From Lantana camara (Eukaryota; Streptophyta; Magnoliopsida; Lamiales; Verbenaceae), in contig CM074863.1 of assembly GCA_037501455.1 (NCBI GenBank), positions 9,296,001-9,360,000 of the forward strand: a stretch of 64,000 nt of DNA, read 5' to 3'. The notes beneath the pieces are model-generated. The model was not told the DNA's origin. It searched no databases and saw only the letters and a program-made list of their open reading frames with translations. The position numbers and the translations under genes are program-made. Of this stretch, positions 56,680-64,000 are shown in pieces. Each line of letters starts with the position of its first letter. Position 1 is the first letter of the stretch.

Positions 56680-59600
56680 ATGGAATTACGCAGTCATCGT
56701 ACTTTGGGGGGTGACACCCCCGATACGGAGGCCCAACACAGGGTGGACGGACCGAGTCAGCCCCCGAGACGTCCTAGGGCCGAGATAATGGCCGCCCCTG
56801 CTCCACTGGTATACGCAACTTCTGATTTAGACGCCTACTTAGAGAAATGTCAAGCCGAAGCCGTAGCGGCGGCGGCCGAGGGAAGAACCCCAATCTTCCC
56901 AGAGAAGCCTCAGGCAACACCGGCCGTCCCGCCGACAGGCCAGTATGCATATTATTGCGGACCGCCCACTCATTATGGGTATCCGCCTCCTCCCCCATGG
57001 GGGTATCAGCCCGGGCCTATAGTATACCATCAGGATCCCTACGGCCTGCCCCCACCGCCTGGTCAAAACCAGCGACAAGGGGCAGGTCAGGAGCCACAGC
57101 AGACCGAGGTGTTACCTCCCGACCAGGAGGCCCAATCGACTCAGCGCCCAGGTAAGCGCCCAGTCGACCAAGAGCCTCAAGGTGCTAGGTCAAGGACCAA
57201 GGGAAAAAGAGGAGAACCAAGGACTGCACAAGGATCGAGGGATGCGAGGGAATCAAGGAGCCCTTCTCGCCATGAGAAAGAGCAGCGACCAAAGAACTCC
57301 CGGGTATTCGATCGACTAGGGGCTAGGGCATCGCCTGAAGCCCCGAGATTGTCGAACCGAGGTCTCCCTGTGGGACGGAAGGATTTGAGACATCGCTTGC
57401 CTCGAAGGGAAGATTCCCCCCAACGGTCCAGACATGGTAAAACTCCCTCTCGGGTCGATGATCACGAGGAAATATCCTACAGCAATCGGTCACCCCCACC
57501 CAAAAGAAGGCCGACTCATCAGTACCGGAGCTCTCGCGAAGTGCGATCTCCCTTTTGTGAGAGAATCTTGGCAGCCATGGCCGCGGACAAGATGCCCACC
57601 AATCTCCCGACGTATAATGGTGTGTCCGACCCCGAGCGGCATGTAGATCGCTTTGAAATCGAGATAAGTATGTTCGGCCATTCGTCTGATGTAAGAGCCA
57701 AGATTTTTGCCACCACTCTCGTGGAGTCGGCCCAGGACTGGTTCTCAAGGCTGGCTCCGAGAAGTATTCAGTCATACGATGAATTGATAGAACGATTTGT
57801 GGCTCATTTCTCCTCTGTGAAAGGCGACAAGCTGCCGGCCACGTACCTCTACAACATTGTGCAGAGAGAGGATGAGACCCTGAGGGAATTTTTCACTCGA
57901 TTCTCTCGAGCGGCGGTGCAGGTTCAATCTCCGAGCATGGACATGGTTATACCCACCATCCACGCCGCTTTAAGAGATCGAGATTGTGCTCGGCACATTG
58001 TCCGGAAAAATCCCGCCTCGATATCTAAATTACTAGATATCGCCTCCTCCTGGATGAGGGTTGAGGAGGTCGAGTTGGCACAGAGAGGGACCGCGAATCG
58101 AAAGCCGGAAGCCGTCCGGCCAGCGAGAAGTGAGTTCAAGAAAGACCAAAAGAATCGAGTCGACCTCACCTCCGGAAGCAGCTCTAAGAAGCATTATACG
58201 CCATTGAATCGCTCGATCGAGGAGATTTACAACATTGCCAACAAAAAACTGTTCAGGAGCCCAAAAGCCATCAAGGAAACTCAGAAGAACAGGGATTCGG
58301 GGAAGTTCTGCCATTTTCATCGGCAGCCCGGACACAACACCTCGGAGTGCTTCGCCCTGCGGGATGAAATCGAGAGATTGATCAGAGGAGGGGAGCTCCA
58401 GGAGTTCGTTAAGAAGCTAGACGAGTTAGCCACCCGAGCCGATGATCGTAGTCCGCCTCGACGGAGGGAGGCTAAACCCCCTACCGAGAGGGATGACCAT
58501 AACCTACCCTGCCTTGGTCGAATCGACATGATCGCAGGCGGGCCAGCTGGGGGCGACACAAAAACTTCCCGCAAAAGGACCCGCCGAGAAGCCCAGAGGA
58601 ACTACTACGGCCCCCACGAGGTGATGGAGATCGAGTCTGGGAGAGAATGGGCAGACCAGGACATTAGCTTTAGCAACAAGGACCTAGTCGGCCTACCACC
58701 ACGGGAAGGCGTTACGCCTAGTTGTCCGATGGTGGTTACGCTAGACGTGGCCAATTATGCTGTATCAAAAACCCTTGTTGATAATGGAAGCTCTGTAAAT
58801 ATTATTTATCTCTCGACTCTGAATCGCATGAATCTTGCCAAAAGTTTGAATTTGGAGCCTCTCAAAACTCCTTTAACAGGATTTGGAGGGTCCGAGGTAT
58901 ACCCCAAAGGTAGAGTCCGACTGATCACCTCCATGGGAACGCTCCCTAAGAGGTCGACTCTCGAACTAGAATATCTTGTCATTGACCAGCCTTCAGCATA
59001 TAACCTCATTCTAGGAAGGCCTGGATTAATCGATTTCAGGGCAGTTATTTCCACTTACCATCAATTGATTAAGCTCCCCACCCCCGCTGGGATAGGCGAA
59101 TTGAGGTGTGATGTGCCCGTGTCCTGGGCTTGTTACTCAATTTCCATGGAGAAGGTGAGGTTGCCCGACCGCCGAATCGTCCCCATTTTAGGCTTACCCG
59201 ACGGAGAAGAGGATCAGATAGAGGATATGGAAGCTCCTGGCGACGAGCCTATCCGCAAAGCGAAGAAAGCTAAGAAAAAGCAAAAGGTCTCGGATAGTCA
59301 ACTCGAGGCATCCACTCAAACAATGGAGGTCGAGCTCCTTCCGGGACAGAGAGAGAAAATCACCCATGTGGGGCTCCCCGAGCCGGGGAAGGAACACGAG
59401 CAGGTACTCCTAATTCAATTTCTTCAAGAGAACGCCGATGTCTTTGCATGGAGTGCCAACGATTTAGTGGGAGTCGACCCCTCCGTGATTATGCATCACC
59501 TCAATGTCGACCCATCCTTCAAACCAATCAAACAGCGGTTGCGGACCCAAAGCGCCAGAAGGAATGAGATAATTGAGGAGGAGGTCAACAAGTTACTAGA

Positions 59601-62523
59601 CGCTGGATACATCACGCCCGCCACGTATGTTAACTGGCTTTGTAATGTGGTTCTGGTAGCCAAGTCGGGGGGGAAGTGGCGTATGTGCAACGACTTTACA
59701 GATCTAAACAAGGCGTGCCCGAAGGACCCTTATCCCCTCCCAAATATCGACCAGCTAGTCGACTCGACTGCGGGATGCGAACTAATGAGTATGATGGATG
59801 CCTTTCAAGGCTACTATCAAATCTTCATGGCACCCGAGGACGAAGATAAGACCGCCTTTATAGTGGTGAAAGACATTTACTGCTTCCGAGTGATGCCCTT
59901 CGGGCTCAAAAACGCGGGGGCTACATACCAGAGGCTGGTCAACCGAATCTTCGAGGAAGAGATTGGTAAAACCATGGAGGTGTATGTTGACGACATGATT
60001 GTGCGGTCGACGCGGTCGAGCAACCACCTCGAAGACCTAAGGAGATCGTTCGAGCTGCTCAGGCGGTACAACCTGAAGCTCAACCCGAATAAGTGCACCT
60101 TCGGGGTGTCGGGAGGAAAATTCCTTGGTTACTTGGTTAGCCAGAGAGGGATCGAGGCAAACCCCGAGAAGAGCGATGCTATCCGCAACTTACCCAGCCC
60201 GAAAACAATCCGAGAGGTACAATGTTTAGTTGGGCGAATTATTTCTCTTAACAGGTTCATTTCCAGGTCAGCCGAGAAGAATCTCCCCTTTTTCAAGATC
60301 TTGAGGAACGTTAAAGAATTCAAGTGGACCGAGGAATGCAACCAGGCTTTCGAGGCGTTGAAAGAATATCTCGAGTCACCCCCACTCCTAGCTAAGCCAA
60401 AACAGGGAGAGATTTTGTACCTCTATATGGCCGTGTCAAGTGAAGTAATCAGCTCGGTCTTAGTTGCTGTAAGGGAGAAGAAGCACCTGCCGATCTACTA
60501 TGTTAGCAAAATTCTGCATGGGGCCGAGACACGATATTTGGAAATCGAAAAATTTGCCCTTGCTCTTGTGCACACGGCCAGAAGACTGAAGCCGTATTTT
60601 CAGGCCCACAAAATCATCGTGCTCACCGATCAACCACTTAAACAGGTGTTGGCCAAACCAGACAGTTCGGGTCGACTAGTTAAATGGTCCGTCGAGTTGG
60701 GCCAGTATGACTTATCCTACAAGCCAAGGATAGCGTACCAAGCCCAAGTCTTGGCAGACTTTTTGGTCGAGAAGCAACCTTCAGCCCCGCTCAGAGAGAA
60801 GGCATCTCAATGGACTCTAACGCTCGATGGTTCATCGACCTCATCCGGGGGAGGTGCGGGAGTATCATTGAGAAGCACTGACGGTGATGAGCTCGACTTC
60901 GCCATCTGCCTAGACTTCCCTGCCACGAACAACGAAGCCGAGTACGAGGCGCTCTTAGCGGGCATGAGAATCGCCAGAGAACAAGGCATCGAGAGCCTAG
61001 CGGCTTTGACCGATTCACAGCTAGTTGCCAGCCAATATGATGGCTCTTATGAGGCAAGGGAGGAATCGATGGCCAAATACTTGCAGAAGGTCAAGGAATG
61101 GGCCGCGAAATTCAAAAAGTTTAGACTCGAACAGATACCTAGGGAGGAGAACGTGAGAGCTGATGTCCTTTCCAAGGTGGCCAATGGCCTCAGGGGAACA
61201 AGAGATAGGTCGATTACCTTCCTCACAGTCACAGCTAGATCAATCGAGGAAGGGGGAAAGCCGGTACACAGCATCGACCCTGTCGAGCCGTGCTGGTTAG
61301 ATGATTTGGTCTTACATCTAAGGGACCGCTTTTTACCCGAAAACAGAACAGAGAGACGCCGATTAATAGCCCGAGCGGCAAGCTACTCACTCGACCCAGA
61401 GGGTGTGCTTTACAAGAGGTCTGTCAATGAACCGGCCAAGAGGTGTCTAAGACCCTCCCAAGCCAAGGAGGTCCTCGACGAGGTGCACGCCGGATCCTGC
61501 GGGAACCACTCAGGTGGCCGAGTACTCGCCAAGAAGGTCTCCCGGGCCGGGTACTACTGGCCGACCATTCTGCGAGACTCGATCAATCTGGTAAAGAAGT
61601 GTCCCAGCTGCCAAAAACATTCGAACCTCACCCACCAACACCCGAGGGAAATGACCCCGGTCGACATCACGTGGCCTTTCGATCAATGGGGAATCGACAT
61701 TGTTGGGCCCTTTCCCCTCGCCCCAAGACAACATCAATTCGCTATTGTATGCGTGGAGTATTTTTCCAAATGGGTCGAGGCAGCCTCTGTCCCCAAGATC
61801 ACCCATACAGTAATGACTCGATTTCTATGGAAACACATCATATGCCGATTCGGGGTGCCAAAGACTTTGATTTGCGATAATGGCCCCCAATTCCGAAGCA
61901 AGATGTTCAAAAATTATTGTTCCAAGTACGGCATCAGTTTGCGCTTCACTTCGGTCGGCCACCCCCAGGCCAATGGCCAAACTGAAGTCACCAACCGGAT
62001 AATCGTGCAGAATCTGAAGACCCGACTCGACGGGAGCAAAGGAGCTTGGGCCGAGGAACTTGACGGCGTCCTGTGGGCCTACCGAACAACCCCTCGAACA
62101 GCTACCGGGGAGACACCATTTTCAATGGTCTATGGTTCCGAAGCGGTGGTCCCCGCCGAGTTGATACACCAGACCGATAGGGTGTCCCATTATCAACTCG
62201 ATCGCAATCAAGAGAATCGACAGTTCGACTTGGACATGATTGAAGAAGCAAGAGATCGGGCGTTCCGACGGGTGCAACAGTATAGAGCCGCGGTGGCCAG
62301 AAGCTACAACAAAAAGGTCAATCATAGGGGATTCCGAGTCGGGGATCTCGTCCTGAAACGAGTCGACGTGACAAAACATGTCGGGAAGCTCGACGCCAAC
62401 TGGGATGGTCCTTTCCGAGTCTCCAAGGTCGGGAAAAACCACGCCTACCACCTCGAGGAAATGAATGGCAATCCAGTACCTCGATCATGGAACGCCCACA
62501 ACCTTCGGGCTTTTTATGTTTGA
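56680..62523 (+). CDS. Gypsy (Tat) gag-pol polyprotein, 1947 residues
   Basis: One uninterrupted frame starting 23 bases after the primer site. A Pro/Arg-rich N-terminus is followed by gag at about residues 300-470 (FEIEISMFGHS, AQDWFSRL). A CHHC-type zinc motif lies near 546 (CHFHRQPGHNTSEC). Aspartic protease (TLVDNGSSVNIIY) is near 695. Reverse transcriptase spans about 950-1180, with catalytic YVDD near 1103. RNase H follows. A second RNase H-like domain near 1380-1500 has LTLDGSS and NNEAEYEALLAG. Integrase has an HHCC zinc region near 1600-1650 and catalytic segments GIDIVGPF, CDNGPQF and GHPQANGQTE. No stop or frameshift is visible, so it may encode active enzymes. A second in-frame Met at 56788 is a possible alternative start. 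Confidence 0.93.
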   Translation: MELRSHRTLGGDTPDTEAQHRVDGPSQPPRRPRAEIMAAPAPLVYATSDLDAYLEKCQAEAVAAAAEGRTPIFPEKPQATPAVPPTGQYAYYCGPPTHYGYPPPPPWGYQPGPIVYHQDPYGLPPPPGQNQRQGAGQEPQQTEVLPPDQEAQSTQRPGKRPVDQEPQGARSRTKGKRGEPRTAQGSRDARESRSPSRHEKEQRPKNSRVFDRLGARASPEAPRLSNRGLPVGRKDLRHRLPRREDSPQRSRHGKTPSRVDDHEEISYSNRSPPPKRRPTHQYRSSREVRSPFCERILAAMAADKMPTNLPTYNGVSDPERHVDRFEIEISMFGHSSDVRAKIFATTLVESAQDWFSRLAPRSIQSYDELIERFVAHFSSVKGDKLPATYLYNIVQREDETLREFFTRFSRAAVQVQSPSMDMVIPTIHAALRDRDCARHIVRKNPASISKLLDIASSWMRVEEVELAQRGTANRKPEAVRPARSEFKKDQKNRVDLTSGSSSKKHYTPLNRSIEEIYNIANKKLFRSPKAIKETQKNRDSGKFCHFHRQPGHNTSECFALRDEIERLIRGGELQEFVKKLDELATRADDRSPPRRREAKPPTERDDHNLPCLGRIDMIAGGPAGGDTKTSRKRTRREAQRNYYGPHEVMEIESGREWADQDISFSNKDLVGLPPREGVTPSCPMVVTLDVANYAVSKTLVDNGSSVNIIYLSTLNRMNLAKSLNLEPLKTPLTGFGGSEVYPKGRVRLITSMGTLPKRSTLELEYLVIDQPSAYNLILGRPGLIDFRAVISTYHQLIKLPTPAGIGELRCDVPVSWACYSISMEKVRLPDRRIVPILGLPDGEEDQIEDMEAPGDEPIRKAKKAKKKQKVSDSQLEASTQTMEVELLPGQREKITHVGLPEPGKEHEQVLLIQFLQENADVFAWSANDLVGVDPSVIMHHLNVDPSFKPIKQRLRTQSARRNEIIEEEVNKLLDAGYITPATYVNWLCNVVLVAKSGGKWRMCNDFTDLNKACPKDPYPLPNIDQLVDSTAGCELMSMMDAFQGYYQIFMAPEDEDKTAFIVVKDIYCFRVMPFGLKNAGATYQRLVNRIFEEEIGKTMEVYVDDMIVRSTRSSNHLEDLRRSFELLRRYNLKLNPNKCTFGVSGGKFLGYLVSQRGIEANPEKSDAIRNLPSPKTIREVQCLVGRIISLNRFISRSAEKNLPFFKILRNVKEFKWTEECNQAFEALKEYLESPPLLAKPKQGEILYLYMAVSSEVISSVLVAVREKKHLPIYYVSKILHGAETRYLEIEKFALALVHTARRLKPYFQAHKIIVLTDQPLKQVLAKPDSSGRLVKWSVELGQYDLSYKPRIAYQAQVLADFLVEKQPSAPLREKASQWTLTLDGSSTSSGGGAGVSLRSTDGDELDFAICLDFPATNNEAEYEALLAGMRIAREQGIESLAALTDSQLVASQYDGSYEAREESMAKYLQKVKEWAAKFKKFRLEQIPREENVRADVLSKVANGLRGTRDRSITFLTVTARSIEEGGKPVHSIDPVEPCWLDDLVLHLRDRFLPENRTERRRLIARAASYSLDPEGVLYKRSVNEPAKRCLRPSQAKEVLDEVHAGSCGNHSGGRVLAKKVSRAGYYWPTILRDSINLVKKCPSCQKHSNLTHQHPREMTPVDITWPFDQWGIDIVGPFPLAPRQHQFAIVCVEYFSKWVEAASVPKITHTVMTRFLWKHIICRFGVPKTLICDNGPQFRSKMFKNYCSKYGISLRFTSVGHPQANGQTEVTNRIIVQNLKTRLDGSKGAWAEELDGVLWAYRTTPRTATGETPFSMVYGSEAVVPAELIHQTDRVSHYQLDRNQENRQFDLDMIEEARDRAFRRVQQYRAAVARSYNKKVNHRGFRVGDLVLKRVDVTKHVGKLDANWDGPFRVSKVGKNHAYHLEEMNGNPVPRSWNAHNLRAFYV

Positions 62524-63007
62524 AAAGATGTAGTCTCCGACATGACAATGAATAAAATTGGGGTACTTTTTCGACCTAAAAGGTTATCATATCCTTATTG
62601 GGTTAAATAGCCTAATTGTTATAGTCGACTAAATTTATGTCACGAGATCGACCTAAAAGATTGTCATATCCTTAATGGGTTAAATAGCCTAATCGATATG
62701 ATTGACTAGATTTATTTCTTGAAATCAACCTAATTACTTGATGCCCTTATCACAAGGAGCTAGAGCAATTTATGTTATCGAATCGAGGATAGTGGTCGGT
62801 TTGAACATGCATACTCGAAAATGCTAATTCGAATTGGACCTTGAAAGAAAGCAAACTTCATTAACATTTGAAGAATAATTACGTTTGGATTTTGCAACAG
62901 GAACGCTGTTCGACCACTCTAGGTCGACTTACTACATCAGAATTCAAAAGCTTGAAATAAAAAGAAAAATTTACATCAACAAGAAATGGTGCAGGGAATC
63001 GGGAGGC
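62524..63007. repeat. Gypsy spacer with a 77-bp tandem repeat
   Basis: Between the gag-pol stop and the end of the antisense ORF. Two adjacent copies of a 77-bp unit start at 62572 and 62649 (CGACCTAAAAG...), and a decayed third start is at 62726. Each contains GGGTTAAATAGCCTAAT. The rest has no recognised content. Confidence 0.8.
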
Positions 63008-64000
63008 CTAGTCTATTTCTTCGTCGGAGGGAGCGTTGGCGGGTTTCTCGAAGAAGAGCTCGGGGAAGACTTTGGCGTGATTTAGGACCATAGGATCGAC
63101 CCCTTGGGGCATCCGACTGGTATCCTCCTCGATTCCGCCGACTATGGATTGGGCCAAAGGGATTGCGAACCCAAACTCGTGCTTCGTCCAATCCTCCTCA
63201 GGATCCTCAGTAGCTTGCTCGATTAGAGGACGCGGATCCGGGCAGAGTAGGCCAACTTTGGTCGCATCATAGTCGACCGGCAGATAACCCTCCGCACGAC
63301 ACTGGGCTAGGCACAATTCGAACCCCTCCTTCATGTCCGAAATCCCAAAGGTGGCGGTCGATCTCTTGAAGGCCGTCGACTTCATGAACCGGTAGGCCCC
63401 GAATCGCTCCGAGTCGGCGATGATCTGATCATAAATTCGTTGGCATCGCTCGATGGCGTCCCTGGCCCCTTTCACCTCTCCGGCCGATTCCCCTTCTCTG
63501 AATGCATTAAGGGTCTTCTCGGCCTCTTTGTCGAGCTTTTTGTGAGCCACGAGCAATTCCTCCTTCTTGGCCTCCAGCAATTTCTTGGTTTCTTCTAGGG
63601 CCTTCTCCGCCTTCTCCTTCCCCAGAGTCGCCGCCTTCGCGGTCGAACCGAGCCCCGCCTTTTCCGTTTCTAACTCCTGCACTCTCCTTTTCAAACTCTC
63701 GACCTCCGAGTCGATTCCTGCCTTTGCCTCCAACCGTGACCTCCCCTCCTTGTATATTTGGGCCCTCCGACTCATGTGATAGACATCCTGAGCGAGCTGC
63801 GACACGAAAAGAAAAGGGGGTTTAACAGTCGAACTTAAAGCGAACTGACAGATAGAGAAATGTTCGGATTCTTACCCCAATAATCTTTACCGCGGCCGAC
63901 ATCTCCAGCTCGACCTCGGACATCTTCCATCTCGACTCATGGTCGACCGGGAGTTGACAACAGTGGTACACCGCCCCAGCGGCGCGGTTGTCCCTAGGGA
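63008..64000 (-). CDS. Antisense extra ORF of the Tat element, spliced, incomplete
   Basis: Last exon 63796-63008 (262 residues plus stop), predicted intron 63875-63797 (79 bases, GTAAGA...GCAG), upstream exon from 63876 to beyond the right edge. Reading through the intron would meet a stop and shift frame, so splicing is needed to join the two open parts; joined, both keep one frame. The protein is helical and charged, with a predicted coiled coil (about the first 100 residues of the last exon: VESLKRRVQELETEK onward) and a more ordered acidic C-terminal part ending EPANAPSDEEID-like. Tat-lineage elements often carry such an antisense ORF of unknown function. Its start codon is outside the window. 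Confidence 0.75.

Larger units (their letters stand above)
55971..64000 (+). mobile_element. Ty3/gypsy Tat-lineage retrotransposon, cut by the window edge
   Basis: A 5' LTR (about 55971-56636), a primer-binding site at 56640, one uninterrupted gag-pol frame (56680-62523), a spacer with a tandem repeat, and an antisense extra ORF (63008 to beyond 64000). Integrase lies after RNase H, which defines Ty3/gypsy. A second, archaeal-type RNase H-like domain between RNase H and integrase, together with an antisense ORF downstream of pol, is typical of the Tat lineage. The 3' LTR and polypurine tract must lie to the right of the window, so the target duplication cannot be checked. The open gag-pol frame suggests a young element. 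Confidence 0.9.

Overview
The window is nuclear DNA of a flowering plant. Its genes are split by GT-AG introns, it is AT-rich between genes, and it carries plant-type transposons (Mutator-like, CACTA, PIF/Harbinger, Ty1/copia, Ty3/gypsy-Tat). The protein sequences look like a eudicot; I cannot name the genus. There are four conserved host genes. The rest is transposon sequence and AT-rich spacer.

Layout. (1) 292-4760 (+): an 11-exon DnaJ gene of the ARG1 (DNAJ15) type. (2) 4761-9854: spacer with nothing recognisable. (3) 9858-11851: a non-autonomous PIF/Harbinger-type element with TTA target duplications. It carries broken pieces of at least three unrelated genes (NEAP-like coiled coil, ribosomal protein L3, protein kinase). 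(4) 12348-30317: an old Mutator-like element (MULE-1, 88-bp terminal repeats, 9-bp target duplication). Its transposase is decayed and has been split by two later insertions: a non-autonomous CACTA element (15099-17946, itself holding a SINE-like sequence) and a full Ty1/copia element (18027-28034) with 1945-bp LTRs. All three host elements have intact target duplications, so the insertions can be ordered. (5) 32723-33385 (+): an intronless single C2H2 zinc-finger regulator of the ZFP5/ZFP6/GIS type. (6) 37623-41002 (-) and 51393-55044 (-): two copies of a nine-exon cytosolic cysteinyl-tRNA synthetase gene, a tandem duplication that includes upstream DNA. (7) 41270-50296: a second MULE (MULE-2) inserted about 270 bp upstream of the first synthetase copy. 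It encodes an apparently intact MuDR-like transposase (-) and an apparently intact Ulp1/C48-protease-like protein (+), which converge on a minisatellite. (8) 55971 to the right edge: a Ty3/gypsy Tat-lineage element with its 5' LTR, primer-binding site, one long gag-pol frame, a short tandem repeat, and an antisense extra ORF with a predicted intron. Its 3' end lies outside the window.

How the parts relate. The host genes do not form a pathway. The synthetase pair is the clearest evolutionary story: after duplication, MULE-2 landed in the upstream DNA of one copy, and the other copy still shows the unoccupied site. The transposon parts show layered nesting, gene-fragment capture, and convergent two-gene organisation in a MULE that may still be autonomous. 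Exon boundaries were set by hand from GT-AG signals, reading frame and remembered family sequences; the summed exons keep frame in every spliced gene reported.
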